Program-made: the position numbers and the translations under genes | The notes under the pieces: model-generated | Databases searched by the model: none | Seen by the model: only the letters and a program-made list of their open reading frames with translations | Told to the model about the DNA's origin: nothing | Shown: positions 54,805-61,881 of the stretch, one piece after another | Position numbering within the stretch: the stretch's first letter is position 1 | How the letters are laid out: each line of letters starts with the position of its first letter | DNA from: Planctomycetaceae bacterium | Lineage (GTDB): Bacteria > Planctomycetota > Planctomycetia > Planctomycetales > Planctomycetaceae | Assembly: GCA_041398825.1 (NCBI GenBank) | Contig: JAWKTX010000012.1 | Coordinates: 186,001-250,000, forward strand | Length of the DNA: 64,000 bases | Direction: 5' to 3'

Positions 54805-55194
54805 TCAGCTGTCTGCCGGCGTCAGCAGGTTTGCATCGCGACAAAGTTTCCATTCGCCGTTGGGGGATCGCCGAAGAATTGACAGAGTATTTCCTGATAA
54901 ATGTTTCGGAACACCACCGATCTTTGGCGTCACAGTGATGTCGAGTCGAGCCCTGGCATAAGCGAAGTCGCCAGTGACGATGATTTCCTCGTATTCTCCG
55001 CGACAATGCATTGCAACCTGACCGATCATTCCCTGGAATGACTGAATGAACTCCTGCCGTCCAAACGGTGGTCTTCCCGGTGTCAGGAACACAACATCGT
55101 CGGTCATTAGTCCGCTGATTGTGGCGATGTCACCGTCTTCTGTCGCGCGCAACCAGGTTCGTTGAAGGTCACGAATCGCAATATCATCTGTCAT
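54805..55194 (-). CDS. SnoaL-like / SgcJ-EcaC family protein
   Basis: 129 residues from the ATG at 55194. Single NTF2-like domain: IRDLQRTWLRATEDGDIATIS, LMTDDVVFLTPGRPPFGRQE, GDFAYARARLDITVTPKIG and ILRRSPNGEWKLCRDANLL. These proteins are small ligand binders or isomerases; no catalytic Asp/His pair can be assigned with confidence. An adjacent MBL-fold gene lies 100 bases upstream on the same strand. Confidence 0.85.
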   Translation of the reverse strand: MTDDIAIRDLQRTWLRATEDGDIATISGLMTDDVVFLTPGRPPFGRQEFIQSFQGMIGQVAMHCRGEYEEIIVTGDFAYARARLDITVTPKIGGVPKHLSGNTLSILRRSPNGEWKLCRDANLLTPADS

Positions 55195-55300
55195 GTGTTT
55201 GGATCTCACCGGAACGACGAACGGTCGGAATAACCGGGTCGGCACAGTCGATGCTCGACCTTAAAACGTGCTGTCGGCAGCTTTGCGTTCATGCCACGGT

Positions 55301-56092
55301 TTATGCCACGTCATCGAGCATCGGAATGTTGTCGGGCAATTCAGTAACGTCATGGTAGCCGAAGTAGGTCAGATCGAAGCCACTCTGTCGAGTCAGCTGT
55401 CTCAACTTGCCGAGTGATTGGATGCGAAGTTCATTGTTGTCAGCCCGAAGCGTCGCAAGCTGGCTGACAGGGTGATTTTCATTCGTCAATTCGTCGCGCA
55501 GATAATACGCGTCACCAACATGAAGCGTCCACGCACCGTCGTGATTGATTGCAACCCCGCAATGCCCATGGGTGTGGCCAAAAAGGGGGACAAGTCGAAT
55601 GTCTGTGTCTGATGACGTCCTGATCCGCCGTGAGGGCAGCCCGAATATGTCGGAGTCGTTTTTTGAGTAGGTGTGCCAGTCAGGCCCGTGCGAGAATTGC
55701 TGGGGTGTGTACCGAGGATTACCGGCGTCAAGGTTGTCTTTTTCTTCCGCCGATACGTGAACACGCGCATGCGGAAAATCTGAAAGGCCACCCGCATGGT
55801 CGGAGTCACAGTGTGTCAATACGATATCAGTGACTGTGGAAGCCGAGATTCCGAGTGATGCTAACTGACGAATCGCTGTTGCTTCCGGAAGAAACTTGAA
55901 GCCAGCTGCATCGATGGTCTCGGCCCCGATGCGCTGATGGGGATCGTTGACATCGTGCATGCCGATTCCGGTGTCAACCAGGATAGCTTGATGCCCGGAC
56001 AGGATCACAAGACAGTGGCAACATGCCGGCGGCAACGGAGGCTTGTGCAGCCAGCCGAAGTTTAAGTGTTCGATTCGCACCATTGTTTCCAT
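55301..56092 (-). CDS. MBL-fold metallohydrolase
   Basis: 263 residues from 56092 (ATG; a second ATG three codons in is also possible). LTHCDSDHAGGL (His94, Asp96, Asp98, His99) is the metal site with the HxDxDH variant, followed by LFGHTHGHCGVAI and LHVGDAYYL for later ligands. This arrangement fits glyoxalase II-like or lactonase-type hydrolases. No signal peptide. In the direction of transcription it is followed by the SnoaL-like gene, which may be an operon. Confidence 0.88.
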   Translation of the reverse strand: METMVRIEHLNFGWLHKPPLPPACCHCLVILSGHQAILVDTGIGMHDVNDPHQRIGAETIDAAGFKFLPEATAIRQLASLGISASTVTDIVLTHCDSDHAGGLSDFPHARVHVSAEEKDNLDAGNPRYTPQQFSHGPDWHTYSKNDSDIFGLPSRRIRTSSDTDIRLVPLFGHTHGHCGVAINHDGAWTLHVGDAYYLRDELTNENHPVSQLATLRADNNELRIQSLGKLRQLTRQSGFDLTYFGYHDVTELPDNIPMLDDVA

Positions 56093-56186
56093 GGCAAAAC
56101 GACTATGTGATCGGCCAGCTTGGTTACGCTGTCCAGGACGATGGAGCCTGAATCGTCGCGACTGCATTCTGCGACCAGTACAGCTG

Positions 56187-56564
56187 TCACGGTACTCCCA
56201 ATAAGACCGGAAGGGCCGTCATTGTCACGACCAGGAACGTGATGATCAAGCGTCGCGAAGTAGAGCGGGTTCGAAGCAGCAGCACAATTCCGATCGGAAC
56301 AAGCAGCATCATCACAGCCAGCATCGGCTTTCCAATAGCCCACCAAATGCGCATGTATTCTGTGAAGCGTGGTGTAAGCCAGGGATCGTACGACCGAGCG
56401 TATAGGTTCGCTGCTGCGTACGTGAGCATTGTCGCAGCTGAGGCGAATAGAAATGCTGTGAATGCTGTCGATCGCGGTGAGTTCTCATTTGTCGAGTGTC
56501 TCGTGGTGCTGTCGCGACTACCGCTGCGGTCGATTGATGGCTTGTACAGATTGTTTTCATCCAC
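56187..56564 (-). CDS. small membrane protein of unknown function
   Basis: 125 residues from a GTG (upstream frame open but without a better start). Two to three hydrophobic segments: FTAFLFASAATMLTYAAANL, IGKPMLAVMMLLVPIGIVLLLR and LIITFLVVTMTALPVLLGV at the end. The first 34 residues are polar and rich in Asn/Ser/Arg. No recognised family. It belongs with the series of unrelated small membrane genes typical of this end of the window. Confidence 0.6.
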   Translation of the reverse strand: MDENNLYKPSIDRSGSRDSTTRHSTNENSPRSTAFTAFLFASAATMLTYAAANLYARSYDPWLTPRFTEYMRIWWAIGKPMLAVMMLLVPIGIVLLLRTRSTSRRLIITFLVVTMTALPVLLGVP

Positions 56565-56688
56565 AGGTGTGCGCCAATCGTTCCAGCAAAAAGAAACATC
56601 GCTTCTGTCGGCAAAAGCATGTGATCAGGGGGGTGTGGCAACTGAGTTGCAGTAAACCGGCAAATGTTCGGTCCACAACTCCGCTGCA

Positions 56689-57003
56689 TCACGTTATTGT
56701 GTCACCGCATGCAGGATCCACGCTTCGATTTGTGGTGCGAAGTCGGCAGAACCAAAACAGGATAGGGCTCGGCAGACACGAAACTAACGCAAACCAGTAT
56801 GGTATCATCAAAACGGTAACATTGATGCGATAGGCAGGCGGGGTCTCATCCATGAATGAAGCATAAACGCAACTGAATTCACCGCTTTCGTCGCCGTATT
56901 GTTGAATGACGATTCGGCTGAAAGTGGCCGCTGACCATCCGAAATCTGACTGAATAAGAATCGGAAATCCGTGAGATGCTGGTGTTGTCAGAGACGCTGT
57001 CAT
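56689..57003 (-). pseudogene. 3' fragment of a membrane-protein gene
   Basis: The last ~104 codons of a planctomycete-type protein, with SDFGWSAATFSRIVIQQYGDE and the membrane end VLMIPYWFALVSCLPSPILF followed by RLR. The 5' part is missing: homology to the gene stops where repeat R1 (56980-57208) begins, and frames upstream are repeat sequence. It is therefore a gene truncated at its 5' end by repeat insertion or rearrangement. Confidence 0.6.
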
Positions 57004-57208
57004 CCATCCGGCTCCCGCGTTCGAAACGATGCTGGCCTCGCATCGCTGCGAATGATGTCTCGCTGTCTGCATGGCCCCTTCGTCGAAGTGCGGGCTGGCT
57101 GGGGCATGTGACTGTTGCGCAAACGGAGGCGGAGCTGACTGCGATCCGTCGTAGTGTGAATCGTGATTCGCCATTTGGCGATGACACCTGGCCAGACGGA
57201 GCAACTGA
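56980..57208. repeat. dispersed repeat R1
   Basis: About 230 bp starting CTGGTGTTGTCAGAGACG and ending near GGCCAGACGGAGCAACTG; roughly 85-90% identical by eye to R2 at 61512-61741. The gene fragment to its left starts exactly at its edge. Non-coding. Confidence 0.8.
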
Positions 57209-57305
57209 AAAGCTGGGTCTGGACATCACGACTCGTCCTCACGGACCACCCGGACTCAATGAATACGGTGTCCAACACCTTTCGTGTTCTCCCGTACTTA
57301 ACGAG

Positions 57306-57689
57306 TCAGTTTTCAAGGTTGTCATTCCAACCCCTGCATGACCAATAATGTTGACGACATTTTCTGTCTACGAAATGCAGCGGATAGAACACGTCATATA
57401 ACAGATCGTCCATTTGCGAATCCGAGTGGTACACCGGGCACGCAAAAAAGCCGAGGCTGCCTGGGAAGTGCACCCGCTTCATGAACACTCCATACGCAGC
57501 CAGGTATCCTGCGACACAACACAACATCGCAATTTGGCAGCCGTATTGCCGGTAGAGCGGATAATTGCACTCCGGTTCAGACTTCACATGATTTCTCCGA
57601 GGGTTCACTTGAACAAGGAATGCGATGGCGCGGACAACGTCATCGTTGAGACAAATTGATGAGAACCAATGACTATGGATGGACGACAC
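57306..57689 (-). CDS. hypothetical protein, weakly supported
   Basis: 127 residues from a GTG, or shorter from an internal ATG. CQIAMLCCVAGYLAAYGVFM may be a membrane segment or signal; the C-terminus DLLYDVFYPLHFVDRKCRQH then YWSCRGW has the aromatic/charged texture of real planctomycete orphan proteins. No family recognised. The 5' end is uncertain. Confidence 0.4.
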   Translation of the reverse strand: MSSIHSHWFSSICLNDDVVRAIAFLVQVNPRRNHVKSEPECNYPLYRQYGCQIAMLCCVAGYLAAYGVFMKRVHFPGSLGFFACPVYHSDSQMDDLLYDVFYPLHFVDRKCRQHYWSCRGWNDNLEN

Positions 57690-57856
57690 TTGTCAATTGT
57701 ATCCAGGCATATCCGCAATCAGCTTAACGACTTCATGCTGGAGTCAACCGGGATTCTCAACGCCACTCGCCTTTCGTTGACTGACACCGGCAGTCAGCGG
57801 CTCGCGACATTACGCGGACTACACCGCCGGATTTTGTCGCAAATCCGCTGCATTGC

Positions 57857-58291
57857 TTAGTTCGCCAATTCTGCGTTAAGGCTTGGAACAACGGCATGGT
57901 AGAGAACGGCTACGGCATTCATGCTTACTGCTGCCAGCAGAGATCCGAGCACGGCGTGCAGGGTCACGTATCCGAGCCCTCGCCAGCCGCGACTCCAAAT
58001 CACGTAGATGGGAACCAGCAGCCACGCGGCCAGGAAAAGCCATTGTTGCGACAAGAGGGGAACACTGCGGCCACGTGCGCGAGCGTCGGCGATCATCCAC
58101 CAACTGGCCACGTCGTACAGGGCGAGGGGCAGCATCATGTCCAGAAGCAACGGAACCGTGGGCCACGCGCTGCGAACACCACCCAACGCAGAGAGCAAAT
58201 AGTACGCGAGCAGAAACCATCGGGTGTGGCGGAACCCGGAAACTGCTGGCGCTTCCGATGCCGACGCTCCAACCACAGCTTCGTTGCTCAT
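57857..58291 (-). CDS. 4-TM membrane protein next to attC-like repeat copy 1
   Basis: 144 residues from an ATG at 58291. Four hydrophobic segments, including HTRWFLLAYYLLSALGGV, LLLDMMLPLALYDVASWWMI, LFLAAWLLVPIYVIWSRGW and LHAVLGSLLAAVSMNAVAVL. Function unknown. Its start lies 17 bases from the first base of an attC-like module (58309), so it may be the gene of a mobile cassette. The two other genes with the same placement (59608 and 60724) are membrane proteins too but not homologous. Confidence 0.7.
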   Translation of the reverse strand: MSNEAVVGASASEAPAVSGFRHTRWFLLAYYLLSALGGVRSAWPTVPLLLDMMLPLALYDVASWWMIADARARGRSVPLLSQQWLFLAAWLLVPIYVIWSRGWRGLGYVTLHAVLGSLLAAVSMNAVAVLYHAVVPSLNAELAN

Positions 58292-58308
58292 TTCGCTTTA
58301 CCCGGAAT

Positions 58309-58512
58309 AACGAATTGCGATCTATGCGACAGCAGGATGCTGGCGCATAGATCGAACGTTGAACGTTGCCGCTTCGCGAGTGATTGCGGCTCGGTTGTTG
58401 GCTTGCGGAATTCATCACGGTAAGGAATCCGCTGCTGAGCAGTTTACTGATGGGGTAAGGCGTTGTCACCCTGGGATTGGCGATTTGATGGTGGTTCGGT
58501 TCCGGCGGATTT
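58309..58512 (-). repeat. dispersed repeat C, copy 1, with attC-like module
   Basis: The 56-nt module is 58309-58364. Left AACG (58309-58312) pairs with CGTT (58357-58360), an unpaired bubble follows (AATTG against AA), then an 11-bp stem CGATCTATGCG / CGCATAGATCG (58318-58328, 58344-58354) and an inner CAGCA-gga-TGCTG stem. The right edge is GTTGAAC, matching GTTRRRY. The remaining ~150 bp of the repeat continue to 58512 and match copies 2 and 3. Confidence 0.75.
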
Positions 58513-58522
58513 GATCAGCGAA

Positions 58523-58840
58523 ACAACGGCACAACGAATGGGAATTGAGCGACATCCGCGACATCACGGTTTTCCACACAGGTCGTTTTTGAAGATAGGG
58601 GGCATTGAAATTGATAACTACACTTTTAAGTTGTCGGGAGCGGAGCATCATGCGATACATGGTGGTGGCGACTGAATCCTCGGGCGTGATGCGTGAGATG
58701 ACGAGTGGAACCAGCAAGTAATGGATCGACCTGACATTGCCGAGGAAATTGAAGGACGCCACCTTACTCCAAACGAATTGCTCGATATTCCTGACGACCA
58801 ACTCGACCAGGCAAAGACCCCCAACAACCCAGAGTATGCA
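58523..58840 (+). pseudogene. decayed HNH-type toxin domain
   Basis: Residues RHPRHHGFPHRSFLKIGGIE, DNYTFKLSGAEHHAIHGGGD, ILGRDA, DDEWNQQVMDRPDIAEEIEG and RHLTPNELLDI form, in a single frame, a domain resembling HNH/Endo VII-type toxins of the DUF2380/TIGR02269 style (recalled, not searched). Two TGA stops interrupt it, at 58673 and 58694, where Trp is likely in intact relatives. Its N-terminal side is lost in repeat C copy 1. It is therefore a broken C-terminal toxin module, probably of a polymorphic toxin. Confidence 0.55.
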
Positions 58841-59299
58841 ATGACGAGTCTGCCAAATCGAATTGATCCATACAGCACACTGAAGGACCTCGGCTACGTT
58901 ACCTTCCTCGATTATTCGAAGCATCGTCCGAGCAGTACCTTTCAGGACCTTGCAAAAGAGCTCGGAGGCGATTCGGTCGCCGCAGCTGATGTCTTCCGTC
59001 TCATGCGTGACGAAGTGGCTACCAACCATGATTTTCACCACCTACTTGCGTCGAGCCTTTTTCGGAAGATTAAATCGTTGGTAAAGAATGGCTGGAAGAA
59101 AGATGGACGGATCGTTTTTGCGTTCACGAACGCGTGTTCAGGCTGGGCTGCATTGTTCGAACCACGTTACAAAGAAAGCTGTCTGGTAGCGATCAAGCAA
59201 CTTAGATCCGTTGAAAACCCTGAAGAGTGGATTCCAGACGGAATTGACGACTCGGACATCGTTGCGGCAATCGCGGCGGCAAAGTTTGATTTTCCCTAA
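58841..59299 (+). CDS. immunity-like protein next to the toxin remnant
   Basis: 152 residues if started at the ATG at 58841, though the frame is open back to 58721. Soluble, with FQDLAKELGGDSVAAADVF, SSLFRKIKSLVKNGWKKDGR and FAFTNACSGWAALFEPRYKE, ending FDFP. It lies in frame after the decayed toxin domain, as immunity genes usually follow toxins. I infer an immunity role from position only; I cannot name a family with certainty. Its intactness contrasts with the toxin. Confidence 0.6.
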   Translation: MTSLPNRIDPYSTLKDLGYVTFLDYSKHRPSSTFQDLAKELGGDSVAAADVFRLMRDEVATNHDFHHLLASSLFRKIKSLVKNGWKKDGRIVFAFTNACSGWAALFEPRYKESCLVAIKQLRSVENPEEWIPDGIDDSDIVAAIAAAKFDFP

Positions 59300-59607
59300 A
59301 CCCTCTTCCCGGTTTTTCGACGGTCCGTTAAGTTAAGGTTAGAACGCCAGTTCGCACTCGACCACGGCTGGAAGGCAATGCTCGAACACTTTATCGCGAC
59401 CAAAGTGCCAACGATGGTCAACGTCAGTCGGCCACGTTTTGTGGAAATTCTAAGTCTCCAGGGTACCCCGTCGGTGGATCCGTGATGGCAGTCTGTCTAT
59501 TTCTTCCGACGCGACAGAGATCGACGATGTCTTTTCGCCTGGTGATATTCCTGCCCAGATTCTGGCAGACACCTCCTCCAGGTCGCGACGCATGGCAGCA
59601 AATTTTG
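59300..59607. other. intergenic region
   Basis: About 310 bases; begins with a fragment of the dispersed hairpin repeat (GGTTTTTCGACGGTCCGTTA, near 59310-59330). The rest, including minus-strand frames with biased Arg/Ser, does not look coding. Confidence 0.45.
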
Positions 59608-59916
59608 CTATCGCTCCGCGAGGAGTGCGAAAAAGGCGAATACAATCGCGACCGCAACAGCAACCATTATGGCCGCGACAATTAGCAGAGTGAGCATAGT
59701 CGCTGTCGCACCGCGCGCGACCAACTCCGCGGAGCCGCCAGCTTGGATGGAAATGCGTCTCCCGACGAACAGGGACATCAATGACAAGGCGAGTAATGCG
59801 ACGTTCTGTCGAACGCCAGGGATCCATTGCAGCAGCACAGCTGATGCCCCAACGACACCGAAGAATGTCAGCAGCATGCCTATCGTTCGGCCGGAAGGTC
59901 GCGTTGGGGATTTCAT
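59608..59916 (-). CDS. small membrane protein next to attC-like repeat copy 2
   Basis: 102 residues from the ATG at 59916. Three hydrophobic segments: TIGMLLTFFGVVGASAVLLQ, NVALLALSLMSLFVGR and TMLTLLIVAAIMVAVAVAIV. No family recognised. Start is 32 bases from the attC-like module at 59949, similar to the neighbours in cassette-like position. Confidence 0.6.
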   Translation of the reverse strand: MKSPTRPSGRTIGMLLTFFGVVGASAVLLQWIPGVRQNVALLALSLMSLFVGRRISIQAGGSAELVARGATATMLTLLIVAAIMVAVAVAIVFAFFALLAER

Positions 59917-59932
59917 CAGCACTCGTAATTAG

Positions 59933-60706
59933 TCAAAGCATGCTGCATAACGAATTGCGGTCTATGCGATGGCAGGATGCTGGCGTAGAGATCGTGCGTT
60001 GAACTTTGCCGCTTTGCGAGTGCTTACGGCTCGGTTGTTGGCCTGCGGGATTCATCACGTTGATGGATCCGCTACGGAACAGTCTACCGATGGGGCAACG
60101 GCTTGTCACCCTGGGATTGATGATTTGATGCAGGTCGGATTCCGGTGGATTTTTGCATTGATTTGGATGCGACTGTTGTTCGAGCAACGATTGCGGCGGC
60201 ATCCTCGAAGTAATCAGGTTTTCACGATCGACGATGTCAAGGTTGCCAAGCTCAATCTTGATCACACCACACATGCCGGACATTCGGACGCTTCCGCCTT
60301 TCGGAAACCGTCGCCATCTCAATTCATCGACCAGGTTCAGATCTATCTGGCTGTCCTGCACGACCCCAATCTGACATAACTGTAAATCGCTGACGAACAA
60401 ACGATACTTGTGATAGAGCAACAGCAGCCAAAGTCCCAGGCATGTGAATCCAGACCAGAACAGGCCAAAAACCAGTGCGCCCAGTTCTGGACGAGCAAAC
60501 GATCCGTCAATGTTGAAATAGGCGGCCAGAGTCGAGAATACGCCGATGACCGCAAAGAAGACGATGCAGACGAGCCCTACGTTTCGGAAGTTTGGACGCA
60601 TCCGGTAGCAGTGTGTCCACGCATGTTCCATTTTGGCTTCGTAGTCGTCCCGTGTCACCGGGGCGGGAATTGATGATGATTGTGAAATGACACTTTCCAC
60701 CGCCAT
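59933..60706 (-). pseudogene. 2-TM protein whose 3' end is replaced by repeat C
   Basis: The frame is open for 257 codons, but only residues 1-166 look like an original protein: FRNVGLVCIVFFAVIGVFST and LGALVFGLFWSGFTCLGLWL as membrane helices, then a soluble part with VDELRWRRFPKGGSVRMSG and KIELGNLDIVDRENLIT. After residue 166 the frame runs into the repeat that ends at 60211, so its natural C-terminus is missing. Start MAVESVISQ at 60706 is 17 bases after the stop of the preceding gene. Truncation by repeat insertion is the simplest reading. Confidence 0.6.
59949..60211 (-). repeat. dispersed repeat C, copy 2, with attC-like module
   Basis: Module 59949-60004 has the same AACG / bubble / stem / CGTT layout and the GTTGAAC edge at 59998-60004; the L-type stem (CGGTCTATGCG / CGTAGAGATCG) is weaker, with two G-T pairs and one mismatch. 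The rest of the 263-bp repeat follows to about 60211. Confidence 0.75.
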
Positions 60707-60723
60707 TCCCCAGCATGCGATGC

Positions 60724-61179
60724 CTACTTCTCGTTCTTTTCAGACAGCATTGAGTTACTGTCTCGAACTATTTCTGCAAGACAAGTAGGTTCTGACTTCG
60801 GCCGCAACACCATTAGCATCGCGATTAAGGACAGAATGCATGCCGCGATCGAATGAAATTTTACGTAAATATGAGGCCATGTTGCAGACAACAGCATCAA
60901 TGTAATAAGCAGATTCCAAAGAAGGCTCAACACCCAGAACCAGGGCCGATTGACTCGCGAGTAGCCACCCGCAATTGCGATCCACCCGATCCACACAATG
61001 TAACCCGGCCAAAAGACAGGTGTGATCCACGCGATTGGCGCGAACACGAGACCGCTTACGGCAAGTACCAAGGCGATGATTCGTGCTGGCGTCCAAGGTC
61101 GGTTGGCGGGGGCGACGCTGGCAATCGGCGCGGCAGTGGCTGCGCAGGGGTTGGATTCGGTAGATTCGAGTTTTTCCAA
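60724..61179 (-). CDS. 4-TM membrane protein next to attC-like repeat copy 3
   Basis: 151 residues from a TTG (AGGTG 5-6 bases upstream). Hydrophobic segments: IIALVLAVSGLVFAPIAWI, PGYIVWIGWIAIAGGY, FWVLSLLWNLLITLMLLSAT and IAACILSLIAMLMVL. Asp/Ser-rich ends. Function unknown. Its start is 18 bases from the attC-like module at 61198. The next minus-strand gene starts 17 bases after its stop. Confidence 0.65.
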   Translation of the reverse strand: MEKLESTESNPCAATAAPIASVAPANRPWTPARIIALVLAVSGLVFAPIAWITPVFWPGYIVWIGWIAIAGGYSRVNRPWFWVLSLLWNLLITLMLLSATWPHIYVKFHSIAACILSLIAMLMVLRPKSEPTCLAEIVRDSNSMLSEKNEK

Positions 61180-61197
61180 ACGTACACCTGGTGGGTT

Positions 61198-61460
61198 AAC
61201 GAATTGCGATCTCTGCGATGGCAGGATGCAGGCGTAGAGATCGTGCGTTGAACTTTGCCGCTTTGCGAGTGCTTGCAGCTCGGTTGTTGGCTAGTGGGAT
61301 CCATCACAGTAATGGATCCGCTGCGGAGCAGTTTACTGATGGGGCAAGGGGTTGTCACCCTGGGAATGGCGATTTGATGGTCGTTCGATTCCGGCGGATT
61401 TTGGCATTGATTCGGATGCGACTGTTGTTCGAGCAACGGTTGCGGCGGCATTCTCGAAGT
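61198..61460 (-). repeat. dispersed repeat C, copy 3, with attC-like module
   Basis: Module 61198-61253, again 56 nt: AACG..CGTT outer pair, CGATCTCTGCG / CGTAGAGATCG stem (61207-61217, 61233-61243; one G-T pair), edge GTTGAAC at 61247-61253. Contains the palindrome GGATCCAT-7-ATGGATCC later in the repeat, which continues to 61460. Confidence 0.78.
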
Positions 61461-61511
61461 GGGGCAGCGGCGAAGAGATCGGTTTCTGTTTCGAAGCGAT
61501 CTGAACATCAA

Positions 61512-61741
61512 CTGGTGCTGTCAGAGACGCTGTCATTCATCCGGCTCCCGCGATCGAAACGATGCTGGCCTCGCATTGCTGCGAAGGATGTCTCACTGTC
61601 TGCATGGCCCGTTCGTCGAAGTGCGGGCTGGCTGGAGCCTTTGAATATTGCGCAAACGGAGGCGGGGCTGACTGTGATTCGTTGTAGAGTGAATCGCCGT
61701 GCGCTATCCGGCGATGACACCTGGCCAGACCGAGCAACTGC
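61512..61741. repeat. dispersed repeat R2
   Basis: About 230 bp, the second copy of the element at 56980-57208 in the same orientation; starts CTGGTGCTGTCAGAGACG and ends GCCAGACCGAGCAACTG. Non-coding by its substitution pattern, which breaks all frames. Confidence 0.8.
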
Positions 61742-61767
61742 AAGACGCGTCCTAATCAAAACGGTGC

Positions 61768-61852
61768 CTGACACCTTTTGTGTCTTCCTGACACCTTTTG
61801 TGTCTTCCTGACACCTTTTGTGTCTTTGACACCTTTTGTGTCTTTTGTGTCC
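61768..61852. repeat. 20-bp tandem repeat of a small hairpin
   Basis: Three near-perfect units CTGACACCTTTTGTGTCTTC (61768, 61788, 61808) and a partial fourth. Each unit contains GACAC-CTTTT-GTGTC. The same core appears once near 57268-57290 beside repeat R1. Confidence 0.85.
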
Positions 61853-61881
61853 AGCATCCTGCAACGGTGCGTTGCCTAATG

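Noticed and set aside
58673..58696. The two TGA codons as selenocysteine codons, given selA in the window
   Set aside because: They replace positions where Trp is expected, are seven codons apart, and no SECIS-like hairpin follows them; decay is simpler.
59949..61460. A conserved small protein encoded by repeat C on the minus strand
   Set aside because: The frame is open in the copies, but differences between copies are mostly amino-acid-changing; no ribosome site; better explained as non-coding repeat.
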